This document shows, in pieces, positions 19,009 through 31,710 of a stretch of 64,000 nt of DNA. Numbering within the stretch: the stretch's first letter is position 1; every line of letters starts with the position of its first letter. This stretch comes from Pteria penguin (taxonomy: Eukaryota; Mollusca; Bivalvia; Pterioida; Pteriidae). The stretch lies in contig CM068581.1 in assembly GCA_035048485.1 (NCBI GenBank), forward strand, positions 11,862,864-11,926,863, written 5' to 3'. A program made the position numbers and the translations under genes. Below the pieces are notes generated by a model, which made no database searches, was not told where the DNA came from, and was given only the letters and a program-made list of their open reading frames with translations.

Positions 19009-19737
19009 GGAATTTGCCAAAATAAAAGTCCAACATAGCAAATATGTTGATCCACCAGGATGGATCTTTCTAGACTCTCATGATTTGTATGTCCTTTAGG
19101 GTCAAACTACTAAGTCACAACACTGACTTCTTGTAGATAAAGCTGACCCTGAATCTGTTGCTACATGTAATAATCATGTGAACTTTTTAATATTATGTGT
19201 CCATCTCTGTCACTAACTGAAATTGAAAATGTATAAAATTTCTGCTCTCATTTACATATACATTAAAATAAAAAAATATGATGAAATGAAATCTGATGAA
19301 AATTATGGGAAACAAAAAGATAAAAATAATGCTTTTATAATGAAATATATGACTTCACAATAACCATGACGTCAGATACCTGCACAAATGGGAAATAACT
19401 CTGTATTGCAAAAACACCAAATTAGGATATAAATTTGCAACTAATCTAAAATGTATTATCAAAATATTTTTAAAAAATTACTTGATTTGAAGTAAATTGA
19501 TTAACAAATATTCTTGAATTTGAAATAATACAGAGGGATGAAATGTCTGTAGATGAATATATTTGTTTTTAAGTTTATGATCCTTACAAGTTACTTGTAC
19601 ATGCATTAGTTAATACAGTATTATTTTGATGCATTGATTGTATGATGAATATACACACACTGTGTTTGTGTCCAATAGAATTTAAAAGATAACCATAATA
19701 TACATTTATAATATCCTGCTCATAACCCAACACATAC

Positions 19738-19835
19738 CCATACAATAATGCTGCAGCTACATGTACATGATGGCATTTACCGGTACATTTCCCCATGGGA
19801 CATTCACATGATGAACTCTGAATTACCCCATACAT
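19738..19835 (-). CDS. Isolated exon with SWIM-type zinc finger
   Basis: The minus-strand frame reads MYGVIQSSSCECPMGKCTGK then CHHVHVAAALLYG. C-x-C, eight residues, then C-x-H is the SWIM zinc-finger pattern (CxCx(n)CxH), followed by the usual small hydrophobic helix. The segment is bounded by an acceptor-like CACAAATAG immediately before 19835 and a donor GTATGT at 19737-19732, which suggests a true exon of 98 bp. SWIM fingers occur in MULE-type transposases and in several animal proteins. I found no further exons with certainty, so this may be a remnant of a gene or element. Confidence 0.45.
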
Positions 19836-20370
19836 CTATTTGTGTACAATTTTATGAAAGAAATGAAATCAATCCCTCAACATGAAACCAATGGTAGGAA
19901 TCGAACCTACTTTACTAATGTAATGCCCATATGCACATTGGTGTGTTAAAGAGGGATTGCTAGTTCTTAATTAAGAATGTCTGAAATATTATAGATGTAT
20001 GCATGTAATATTTTATTATAACCTGTTCATTCATACTTTATTTATCTTTAGTTGAATATTCTGTTATAATATTGATAATGCCAACATGTATGGTTTATGT
20101 CAATAAAATCTTGAATCTTAATTAAACATTAATATTGTTCTCAATGGTAAACTGCATTGGAAAGTGATGATAAAAGCTAACTATCCCTCACTGTTGCCCT
20201 GTAACTACCCTTAACAATGCATCCCACCCCTACATGATACGCACAATAGATCTACATGTACATGTACATGATTCATGAACAATGTTTATTAATCTGTATT
20301 GTAGCTATATATCTATTTATGTCTGGACTATTTATATATGTTAAATAGTCAATTTTTACATCTTATTGAT
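19836..20370. other. Non-coding stretch with a tRNA-like box on the minus strand
   Basis: Minus strand at about 19900 reads AGTAGGTTCGATTCCTACCA, a B-box/T-arm-like hairpin, but no matching A box or acceptor stem was found. It is possibly a decayed SINE or tRNA scrap. Confidence 0.3.
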
Positions 20371-20378
20371 AGACCAAT

Positions 20379-20977
20379 CGGTTCTACGAATTACCGAAAA
20401 CACTGATATTTACCGAAAACATGGGACGAAGTATCAAAAACATGCATGTACAAATGTATGCACCAAAAACACATTTTGGTTGGCACTACATGCATATACC
20501 TTTAGATCCAAAGATCAAAAAGAGCTGAAAGTCGTGTTTTGAAGAGTACAATCTTGCCTTAAACATAATAATTATGAATGGAGACAGCACACAGCACGAA
20601 ACTGCCCTGAACACTTGCAAAATGGACTGGATATTTTTTCTGTCTCTGCCATAACAAATTTTATCTATCATATAATGTTAACTTTCATTTCTTTTCTAAC
20701 TTTTAATATAGTAATGCAGTTGATTACATTTAATGTTGACAAGAGATCATCTGAGCTTGAACTGAGCCATACAGTGATGGCTTGTTACTGCAGGTGTTAA
20801 TTATTATTGCCATTTGTAGCAAAAAGGAAAAAAATACAAGTTAAACACTGGTTAGAAAATGTTTATATAAATCAACAGCATATCACAATGCATGTTTTCC
20901 GTACATACAAGCGTGTCTTCGGTACTTTGCCCCATGTTTTAGGTAACTGTCTGTGTTTTCGGTAATTCGTAGTACCC
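20379..20977. mobile_element. Non-autonomous inverted-repeat transposon, 599 bp, 8-bp target duplication
   Basis: The left end is CGGTTCTACGAATTACCGAA and the right end, read inward, is GGGTACTACGAATTACCGAA. The inverted arms continue for about 85 bp with the internal word TTACC(G/T)AAAACA. AGACCAAT occurs immediately outside both ends (20371-20378 and 20978-20985), an exact 8-bp duplication. Eight-base duplications are typical of hAT and P-type elements; the family is not determined. No transposase frame inside. Confidence 0.8.
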
Positions 20978-20985
20978 AGACCAAT

Positions 20986-22744
20986 TAATATTGTGAATGA
21001 TTTGATGATCATGTATATTGCATACATTATGTTTGTTTTTAGGTAGATAGATCTTTGTGTTACTTGATGTACATGCATATATTATTTATCACGCAACAGT
21101 GGCTTTCGCCATTATTTTGGCTCTACGGCCGAGTCGGATATCTTTAAGCTTCCTTGGCCTTGCTAATACTATAATAAATAATAAGGAATAGAATTATTGT
21201 ACATAGATTATACATTTAAATATACTTTTCTACGTCATTACTACTTGATAATAAAAAATACAGAATCTTGTTATCCTCTCTCTCTCTCCCTGCACACACA
21301 CACACAAACACATGTACACACACCTACAGTAACCTCTAAGTCTTACGACTTTACGTTACTGCACTGACGGTACCCTGCACTGACATACCTGCACTTTGTA
21401 TGATTTAACCCCGCATTGACGCTTGGATATTTGCATTTATAACTCTTATTCATCTAAGTATGGTGAATCGCTGTACACGGCCACATCTACAGGTACTTCA
21501 CTTTTACGAGACGGCTTAGATTGTTTGTTCATGTAGTTCGCCCCGTACTGCAGTGATAGAGCCATTTTCTACGATGTACCCGGAAGTGATAAATCTCGTA
21601 AAGTCTCGGAGGTCACATGACGAGACTTACCGACCCTATAAGATCTATTACTTCTACAAGCTGCCGTTTTATCTGCACACACACAGCGATTCTCCATTTC
21701 GTCATTTGTGTATAAAGTATGACGTCAGATTTCGCTGAACGCGACTTTGCTCATTCATGACGAAGTTGCATCGTGTTTTTCTTAACAAAAATGTGTCAGC
21801 TGCAGAAGTTTTACGAGATCTGGGGCCTTATTCACAAAGAAACTTAAGTCTAAGTCAAAGAATTTAGACCTGTATGGTAGCATGTGTCTTAATTCTAAGA
21901 ATTAATAAAAAGTTTCTGTAAACAGTATAGAGCGGGTGCGGGTGTTTTCGGACACTTAAGCAACTTTTCATATACAGTCTCTAATTATCGAGATCAAATA
22001 ACTTGCTAGAGTTAAATACATTACAAAACATTCTGGGGGGAAATCTGTGTAGGTGGAAAGGCTACTATACAACAACGGGTCTATACGGTTTTAATTCCGC
22101 ATGGACCCGGTTCGAAATTCGGCCGTGTGTGACTGTAGCATTAGGGTACTTTTATAAAATAATAATAGTTAAATAAATCAATGGGAATGGATCAAATATC
22201 CGGGACCCTGTTTTCTCCGTATCTATATCAGCTAATGCATCAGACTATTTTAAAGGTTTTGTGATATACGTCCTCAACACATTACACAACCTTGACATTA
22301 TGAATACAAATACAAAAGACCGTCAGCCTCAATCTCTTCTGGGGCTGATTAAGTAGAGGAAGCTATATGAAACCTTTATTCACTTTGTCGACTATCGCAC
22401 ACTATGTTTTGCCGACGTAGCATTGATTCAACTTCAGGGATGTCTCTAATGTAACCCCTAAACACTACGGTGTCATTAGATATTACAGAGAAAAGCACTT
22501 TATTTATGACTATTTTAATAGAAGTGATTTATATCAAAACAGGATTTCCACCACTTGTTGGTTTTATTTTCCACATCTTTTGAAATGTTCCACATGTTTG
22601 TCAATAACATTTAGCGTTACCTAGGAACCTTGTTTTATTTTTGTTTATAAATTTCAGTCACTGTTTCACTTTGATCATGTCGGAACTTCCTGTGCAAGTC
22701 TTTATGTGTTGACTATTGCCTTGCACAATGTTCCGTACATAGTA
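20986..22744. other. Unique non-coding stretch
   Basis: No gene recognised. Short TC and CA simple runs lie at about 21278-21325. Short frames at 21553-21738 and elsewhere show no domain. Confidence 0.4.
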
Positions 22745-24770
22745 TTTACTGTATTAATGAGGTTCTTTATGTTCGATACATATTATCTACTGTATTATTC
22801 CCGAGTATAGTGTTCTATACATACAATTACCTATATTAACAATGATCTGTACATTGTACTTACTGGATTATTGTCATGCATTATATTCTGTACATATATA
22901 TAATATTTACTGTATTGTTACCGAGTGTATCATTTACTGTATTGTTACCGAGTATGATGTACTGTACTTGTTATTTACTGTATTCTTACCGAGTATGATG
23001 TACTATATGTACCATTTACTGTATTGTTACCGAGTATGATGGACTGTATATATTATTTACTGTATTGTTACCGAATATGATGTACTGTACTTGTTATTTA
23101 CTGTATTGTTACCGAGTATGATGGAATGTATGTATTATTTACTGTATTGTTACCGAGTATGATGTACTGTATGTATTATTTACTGTATTGTTACCGAATA
23201 TGATGTACTGTACTTGTTATTTACTGTATTGTTACCGAGTATGATGGACTGTATGTATTATTTACTGTATTGTTACCAAGTATAATGTACTGTATGTATC
23301 ATTTACTGTATTGTTACCGAGTATGGTGTACATGTACCGTACTTGTTATTTCCTGTATTGTTATCGAGTATGATGTACTGTACTTGTTATTTAATGTATT
23401 ATTGCCAAGTGTGATGTACTGTACTTATTATTTACTGTATTGTTACCGAGTATGATGTATTGTATGTATCATTTACTGTATTGTTACCGAGTATGATGTA
23501 CATGTACTGTACTTGATATTTCCTGTATTATTGCCGAGTATGATGAACTGTACTTATTGTTTACTGTATTATTGCCAAGGATGATGTACTGTATTTATTA
23601 TTTACTGTATTATTGCCGAGTATGATGAACTGTACTTAGTATTTACTGTATTATTGCCAAGGACGATGTACTGTATTTATTATTTACTGTATTATTGCCG
23701 AGTATGATGTACTGTACTTATTATTTACTGTATTTTTGCCGAGTATGATGTACTGTACTTAGTATTTACTGTATTATTGCCGAGTATGATGTATTGTATA
23801 CGTATGTATTATTTACTGCATTGTTACCGAGTATGATGTACTGTATGTATTATTTACTGTATTGTAACCGAGTATGATGTACTGTACGTATTATTTACTG
23901 TATTGTTACCGAGTATGATGTACTGTATGGTGTTACCGAGTATGATGTACTGTACATATTATTTACTGTATTGTTACCCAGTATGATGTATTGTATGCAT
24001 CATTTACTGTATTGTTACCGAGTATGATATACTGTATGTATTAGTTATTGTAGTGTTACCGAGTATGATGTACTGTACGTATTTTTACTGTATGATTGCC
24101 AAGTATGATGTACTGTACTTATTATTTACTGTATTATTGCCGAGTATGATGTACTGTACTTATTATTTACTGTATTATTTCCGAGTATGATGTACTGTAC
24201 TTATTATTTACTGTATTATTGCCGAGTATGATGTACTGTACTTATTATTTACTGTATTATTTCCGAGTATGATGTACTGTACTTAGTATTTACTGTATTA
24301 TTTCCGAGTATGATGTACTGTACTTATTATTTACTGTATTATTTCCGAGTATGATGTACTGTACTTATTATTTACTGTATTATTGCCGAGTATGATGTAC
24401 TGTACTTATTATTTACTGTATTATTTCCGAGTATGATGTACTGTACTTAGTATTTACTGTATTATTGCCGAGTATGATGTACTGTACTTATTATTTACTG
24501 TATTATTTCCGAGTATGATGTACTGTACTTATTATTTACTGTATTATTGCCGAGTATGATGTACTGTACTTATTATTTACTGTATTATTTCCGAGTATGA
24601 TGTACTGTACTTAGTATTTACTGTATTATTGCCGAGTATGATGTACTGTACTTATTATTTACTGCATTTTTGCCGAATATAGTATTCTGTACATAGTATT
24701 ACCTGTATTATTGCCGAGTTTAGTGTTCTGTTCATGGTATTTACTATAATATTGCCGAGCATAATATTGA
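22745..24770. repeat. 41-bp minisatellite, about 49 copies
   Basis: Unit: TTTACTGTATTATTGCCGAG followed by TATGATGTACTGTACTTATTA. The left part favours ATTGTTACCGAG with TGTATGTATT; the right part (about 24090 on) is more uniform with ATT(G/T)CCGAG and CTTATT/CTTAGT. Edges at both sides are diverged (ATAGTGTTCTATAC). Each unit contains the near-palindrome GTACTGTAC. Confidence 0.97.
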
Positions 24771-26055
24771 CCCGTAATATTAACTCCACAATATTCAAGA
24801 ACAGTATAAGATAAAATGTTTAACTCTCCATCTTGAATATGAAGGTACAGACAGCGCTACAACAATCATCTTAAATCAACACATAAAACATGTTCCAAAA
24901 ATCAAAATAATTCAGGAGACAATACAAATATGATGCAATATTCTGGTTAGTATTATTTATAATATATTGTAGAAAATTTACGTGTCAGGGTTAACAATAA
25001 AAGCGAGGTAACTTTATCAGTTATTCACGTCCATTGATGTATTTCAAAAAATAAGAGTTGCCGATCTTTTTGTGTATTTTCTTGTAATTCTCATAATGAA
25101 ATAGAAAAAAAGATAAAAAAAAAAATTCCACACAAAGATTATTTGTTGTATATGGTGGGGACACTAATCGATGCACTGTTTCTGTAGGTTTTGTACTGGT
25201 CAGGAATTGAAATGAATTTTAAAAGCAGTTTAATACCACTGTCTACCATTCAGATCTCAGAAGCACCTAGAACACTTAAAACAAAAACCCTCAACACTTT
25301 ATCAGTATAGTAAGAAGATTGGGATGAGGGGGTCCACCTGCTTCTCTCTGGATCTCAAAAACCGTTTAAGAGTTCCTTGTGGTTCGTATCTGGGGAAAAC
25401 TTTCGAAATGTTTGAAAGAGAAATGGCTGATTTGGACTATTTGTGATAGAGAGTAAACACAGTCACTTGAACTATCTTGTGGAGACACCAAATCGCTGTA
25501 AAGAAAAATGAACGTGTCTTAGAAATACATGGGGAATTACTATCCCCTGCTGAAGTGGCTAAAGAAATGTCCAGTTTTTTCTTTCTTTCTTTTAATTCCA
25601 ATTTCTTTTTCTAGTATATAATGTCATTTTGAAAGGAAAACACTCCAGTTACATTTGAGAAAATAAAATTGTTCGTTACGAAATGACATAATCGCTTATG
25701 TAGCCGTATATTGACAATGTCATAATCCACAGACCGCCATCTCTGAATCGAGCATACTCTCGTGTGAATCTGAATTAGAATTTAGCTAAGAATGAATTTT
25801 GTCATGCTAATGTAGAATACTTCGGTCATTGAGTAAAAGAAGGACGGGTCTAATACATCATAGCGATGGTGACAGCTATAATGCAGTTACCAGAACCTAC
25901 CAAAAAATAAAGAATGATTTCAAGCGATTTTGGGAATGGTTAGATATTACAAAATAAATGTTGCGCAATTTTCTTCGCAGTTGTAGATCCACTTACTACA
26001 GTTCCACATTTGGCGAGAAAAGATGTTGAATTAGAATGTTACTTATTAGTATGAG
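24771..26055. other. Unique non-coding stretch
   Basis: No gene or known repeat seen. AT-rich with A runs near 25108-25125. Confidence 0.45.
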
Positions 26056-28130
26056 GTGTGAATGAGGAGCAAGCATCCCCTGCTGTCCGATCACGACCTA
26101 CGTAGGTCAGATACCAAGTACCAATGAGCATTCCGAGCTGAACAGTTATACCAACATTTATCGGATACATATGGGGAATTAGCATCCCCAAATGAGCAGT
26201 CACACCTAACTTAAGTCAGTGGAATCAGGTACAAAAAGAGAGAGCATCCCTCGCTGAACAGACAAATCCGCATTGATTCAGTGAAATAAGATACAAAGGA
26301 GATATAAACATACCCTGCTGATTTTTCTTACCAAGCTTGAGTTATAGTGGAATCAGGCACAAGGAAAAATAAGCATCCCCTACTGAGTGGTAACACCCAC
26401 CTTGAGTCAGTTGAATCAGATACAAAGAAAGAGGAAGCATTCCTTGCTGAACAGCGAAACACACATTGAGACAGTGAAATAAGCATCCCCTGCTTTTAAA
26501 GGAATGAGTACCCCTGCCCCTCGGTGACACTCAACTTAGGCCAGTTGGATTAAGTACAGAGGAGATATAAGTACTCCTTGCTGATTTTTTAAACCCACCT
26601 TGAGTCAGTAGGATTAAGTGCAAAGGAGGAATGGATCCCTCCTGCTGTTCGGTCACATTATTCTTGAGTTAATAGAATTAAGTGCATAGGAGGAATGGAT
26701 CCCTCCTGCTGTTCGGTCACATTATCCTTGAGTTAATAGGATTAAGTGTAAAGGAGGAATGGATCCTCCTGCTGTTCGGTCACATTATTCTTGAGTTAAC
26801 AGTATTAAGTGCAAAGGGGGAATGGATCCTCCTGCTGTTCGGTCACATTATTCTTGAGTTAACAGTATTAAGTGTAAAGGAGGAATGGATCCTCCTGCTG
26901 TTCGGTCACATTATTCTTGAGTTAATAGGATTAAGTGCAAAGGAGGAATGGATCCTCCTGCTGTTCGGTCACATTATCCTTGAGTTAATAGGATTAAGTG
27001 CAAAGGAGGAATGGATCCTCCTGCTGTTCGGTCACATTATTCTTGAGTTAATAGGATTAAGTGTAAAGGAGGAATGGATCCCTCCTGCTGTTCGGTCACA
27101 TTATCCTTGAGTTAATAGGATTAAGTGCAAAGGAGGAATGGATCCTCCTGCTGTTCGGTCACATTATTCTTGAGTTAATAGGATTAAGTGTAAAGGAGGA
27201 ATGGATCCCTCCTGCTGTTCGGTCACATTATCCTTGAGTTAATAGGATTAAGTGCAAAGGAGGAATGGATCCTCCTGCTGTTCGGTCACATTATTCTTGA
27301 GTTAATAGGATTAAGTGCAAAGGAGGAATGGATCCTCCTGCTGTTCGGTCACATTATTCTTGAGTTAATAGGATTAAGTGCAAAGGAGGAATGGATCCTC
27401 CTGCTGTTCGGTCACATTATCCTTGAGTTAATAGGATTAAGTGCAAAGGAGGAATGGATCCTCCTGCTGTTCGGTCACATTATTCTTGAGTTAATAGGAT
27501 TAAGTGCAAAGGAGGAATGGATCCTCCTGCTGTTCGGTCACATTATCCTTGAGTTAATAGGATTAAGTGCAAAGGAGGAATGGATCCTCCTGCTGTTCGG
27601 TCACATTATTCTTGAGTTAATAGGATTGAGTGTAAAGGAGGAATGGATCCCTCCTGCTGTTCGGTCACATTATCCTTGAGTTAATAGGAATAAGTGCAAA
27701 GGAGGAATGGATCCCTCCTGCTGTTCGGTCACATTATTCTTGAGTTAATAGGATTAAGTGTAAAGGAGGAATGGATCCCTCCTGCTGTTCGGTCACATTA
27801 TCCTTGAGTTAATAGGATTAAGTGCAAAGGAGGAATGGATCCTCCTGCTGTTCGGTCACATTATTCTTGAGTTAATAGGATTAAGTGTAAAGGAGGAATG
27901 GATCCCTCCTGCTGTTCGGTAACATTATCCTTGAGTTAATAGGATTAAGTGCAAAGGAGGAATGGATCCCTCCTGCTGTTCGGTCACATTATCCTTGAGT
28001 TAATAGGATTAAGTGCAAAGGAGGAATGGATCCCTCCTGCTGTTTGGTCACATTATCCTTGAGTTAACAGTATTAAGTGCAAAGGAGGAATGAGTACCCC
28101 CCGCGGTCTAGTCGCGCTGTCCTTGAGTCC
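26056..28130. repeat. 63/64-bp minisatellite
   Basis: The core from about 26620 to 28090 is very uniform: GGATTAAGTGCAAAGGAGGA, ATGGATCCTCCTGCTGTTCG, GTCACATTATTCTTGAGTTA, ATA. Some copies have an extra C (GGATCCCTCC), giving 64 bp. About 23 uniform copies are preceded by some 9 diverged ones from 26056 (AAGCATCCCCTGCTG). Each unit carries AGGAGG, 7 nt, CCTCCT, a potential hairpin. An apparent 142-codon protein at 26682-27110 is translated repeat with a 21-residue period, not a gene. Confidence 0.97.
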
Positions 28131-30180
28131 GTTGTATTAAATACAAAGGAGAAATGAGTATCCCTCTTTGATCGGTCTCACTCACCTTTGGCCAGTATGA
28201 TTAAGTACAGAGGAGAAATTAGTCAGTTACAGAAGAGGATTGAGTATTTCTACTGATCGATTCCACCCACCTTGTCGATGGGATGAGGTACAAAGGATAA
28301 ATGAGTACCCCAAGCTGATTGAGTACACCCACCTTGCCAGTGGAATAAGGTACAAAGGATAAATGAGTATCCCTTTTTGATCGGTCTCACTCACCTTTGG
28401 CCAGTAGGATTAAGTACAGAGGAGAAATTAGTCAGTTACAGAAGAGGATTGAGTATTTCTACTGATCGATTCCACCCACCTTGTCAGTGGGATGAGGTAC
28501 AAAGGATAAATGAGTACCCCAAGCTGATTGAATACACCCACCTTGCCAGTGGGATAAGGTACAAAGGATAAATGAGTATCCCTTTTTGATCGGTCTCACT
28601 CACCTTTGGCCAGTAGGATTAAGTACAGAGGAGAAATTAGTCAGTTACAGAAGAGGATTGAGTATTTCTACTGATCGATTCCACCCACCTTGTCGGTGGG
28701 ATAAGGTACAAAGGATAAATGAGTACCCTCAGCTGATCGATTCCACCCGCCTTGTCAGTGGGATAAGGTACAAAGGATAAATGAGTACCCCAGCTGATTG
28801 ATTATACCCACCTTGTCAGTGGGATAAGGTACAAATGATAAATGAGTACCCAAAGCTGATTGATTACACCCACCTTGTCAGTGGGACAAGTACAAAGGAT
28901 AAATAAGTACCCCCAGCTGATCGATTCCACCCGCCTTGTCAGTGGGATAAGGTACAAAGGATAAATGAGTACCCCCAGCTGATTGATTATACCCACCTTG
29001 TCAGTGGGATAAGGTACAAAGGATAAATGAGTACCCCCAGCTGATCGATTTCACCACCTAGTCAGTGGGATAAGGTACAAAGGATAAATGAGTACCCCCA
29101 GCTGTTTCATTACACCTACCTTGTCACGGGGATATGGTACAAAGGATAGATGAATACCCCAAGCTGATTGATTACACCCGCCTTTTCAGTGGGATAATGT
29201 ACAAAGGATTACAAAGGATAAATGAGTATCCCAGCTGATTGATTACACCTACCTTGTCAGTGGGATAAGGTACAAAGGATAAATAAGTACTCCTAGCTGA
29301 TTGATTCCACCCGCCTTGTCAGTGGGATAAGGTACAAAGGATAAATGAGTACCCCCAACTGATTGATTACACCCACCTTGTCAGTGGGATGAGGTATAAA
29401 GGATAAATGAACACCCCAAGCTAATTGATTACACCCACCTTGTCAGTGGGATAAGGTACAAAGGATAAATAAGTACCCCAAGCTGATTGATTACACCCAC
29501 CTTGTCAGTGGGATAAGTACAAATGATAACTGAGCACCCCAAGATGATCGATTACACCCACCTTGTCAGTGGGATAAGGTACAAATGATAAATGAGTACC
29601 CCAAGCTGATTGATTACACCCACCTTGTCAGTGGGACAAGTACAAAGGATAAATAAGTACCCCCAGCTGATCGATTCCACCCGCCTTGTCAGTGGGATAA
29701 GGTACAAAGGATAAATGAGTACATTTTTGTACCCCCAGCTGATTGATTATACCCACCTTGTCAGTGGGATAAGGTACAAAGGATAAATGAGTACTCCTAA
29801 CTGATTGATTACACCCACTTTGTCAGTGGGATAAGGTACAAAGGATAAATAAGTACCCCAAGCTGATTGATTACACCCACCTTGTCAGTGGGATGAGGTA
29901 TAAAGGATAAATGAACACCCCAAGCTAATTGATTACACCCACCTTGTCAGTGGGATAAGGTACAAAGGATAAATGAGTACTCCTAACTGATTGATTACAC
30001 CCACCTTGTCAGTGGGATAAGGTACAAAAGAGGAACTAGTATCCCTTAATGGACGGTGACACTAATCTTTTGTCAGTTGGGCAAAGGTGAAATGAGTACT
30101 CTCTGCTGAGCCGTCACACTAAGTTTGTATCGGTGGGATCATGCACCAAAATGAAACAAGCATTCCTACTTTAAGGCCAC
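28131..30180. repeat. 61-bp minisatellite, related to the 63-bp array
   Basis: Unit: GATTGATTACACCCACCTTG, TCAGTGGGATAAGGTACAAA, GGATAAATGAGTACCCCAGC, T. It aligns along its length with the 63-bp unit (ATTAAGTGCAAAGGAGGAATG against GATAAGGTACAAAGGATAAATG). About 33 copies; the right edge decays near 30180. Confidence 0.95.
28155..28780. repeat. 209-bp higher-order repeat, 3 copies
   Basis: Inside the 61-bp array, a block beginning GAGTATCCCTTTTTGATCGG and containing GAGGAGAAATTAGTCAGTTA recurs at about 28157, 28367 and 28576 (spacing 210 and 209 bp). It comprises about three and a half monomers that moved together. Confidence 0.9.
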
Positions 30181-30289
30181 GCCCACCTTCAATCATTATC
30201 GAGATAGGAAAGACGCAATTTTACATTCCTTAAAATTTCATGAATAGGGAGTAAAGACACTTTCTGGAAAATGTTGTTTCGGTCACAAA

Positions 30290-30310
30290 AAGATGATGAT
30301 GATAATAATA

Positions 30311-30370
<60 letters not shown>

Positions 30371-30390
30371 GAAAATAATAATAATAATGA
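30290..30390. repeat. (AAT)n microsatellite
   Basis: A nearly pure ATA/AAT run of about 30 triplets, bounded by GATGATGATGATAAT on the left and ATAATGATGTT on the right. Confidence 0.97.
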
Positions 30391-31599
30391 TGTTTAATCT
30401 AGGGATACGATAAAAGTATCAAAGCAACTGAATATGTATTGTTACTCTGGACTGCCATTGGATATCTAATCAATTTATATTTTTCAATTAAGATAAATTC
30501 CAATGTCGGTGAAAGAAAAAAGGAAATTTGAAGAAAGAATGTTAAAGAATGATTCGCTTCAAGAGTTACTATACGGCAACATTACAGTACGGATGTCCCT
30601 GTGACACTATTAGGAAATGTGGGATTACAAGATGTGGGGAGTCTGAAATAGTTTTAGTCGCGTCCATTATATAAAGTTATACTTAAACTATAATTCAATA
30701 CGTTTGATCATCATTCTTGTATTTCAATATTTTGTGTCATTTTAGTATTCATTGCGGATGAATCTAGCCAAACAGGAGATGGCTTCCGTGTTACGATTCA
30801 ATATAATATGTAACTAAGTAATCAGTTCTTTATCATGGTGTTTATGCCAAGACGGAAGCCGAGCTATAGCTCGAAGAGAAAGAAGATATTTTTGCCTGGA
30901 ACGTTTATTTTACTATCAGTACTTGCATCTCATGTAACATAGCGGATGTGACCTAGTAGTTTTACAACTCACCAAGGGTAGAATACGGGTTTTGAAACTC
31001 GTCAAACCACAATTTATAGTCTGCTTGATATAAATGTAGGTCCCATGCTTGACATAGCCGAGAACAGAACCTAGATGTCTACGAGTCTTCCTAGAACAGA
31101 AAATTTAAACCATGCATAGGTAATTGTTGCCAGCATATAGAAACGAAAATCCTGCAGACGAACATGTTCGATATAGCATATTCTGATTCTGATGTAGACG
31201 ATAGAGAAGAAAAGAAAGAGCCCAACTGTCCGAATGTAGGAGGGGCAATGAATGGCAAGATGTCAGCGAATTCGTCTGAGTATAAATCAATCCCGAAATT
31301 GAATTGCATGGTTTTGACGTAACGCCCTACAGTACCTCCACAAAAAGCTACTTGGAAATCAAGACAGCGTCCCTCTTTGATGAGCTCTGCTTAATTCTTC
31401 CAGATTATATTCACGCAACGCACAGTCTAAATGATTTCGGCAAGCTCCAGGCTTAAGCGCATGTCAATTGTCAGTTACGTTCTATCCCACATTAAGAACA
31501 ATGGTGCAATCTATTGTATTAATCTTTTATCTGTCCAATTTTCATTCAGCTTTCGTCCATGTCAACAGCATGTGAACCTTTTTTCATCATTGAACACAG
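30391..31599. other. Unique non-coding stretch
   Basis: No gene recognised. Two overlapping minus-strand frames near 31091-31309 show no domain. Confidence 0.4.
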
Positions 31600-31710
31600 G
31601 ATATCCTGTAAGTTTCTGTCAACATGATGTTCAGGTGATATCCTGTAAGTTTCTGTCAACATGATGTTCAGGTGATATCCTGTAATTTTCTATCAACATG
31701 ATGTTCAGGT
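31600..31710. repeat. 37-bp tandem repeat, 3 copies
   Basis: GATATCCTGTAAGTTTCTGT then CAACATGATGTTCAGGT repeats at 31600, 31637 and 31674; a fourth start (GATATCAC) breaks off. Confidence 0.95.

Noticed and set aside
26682..27110. 142-codon open frame resembling a repeat protein
   Set aside because: It is the 63-bp minisatellite read in frame; the 21-residue period and copy-to-copy indels show no selection for coding.
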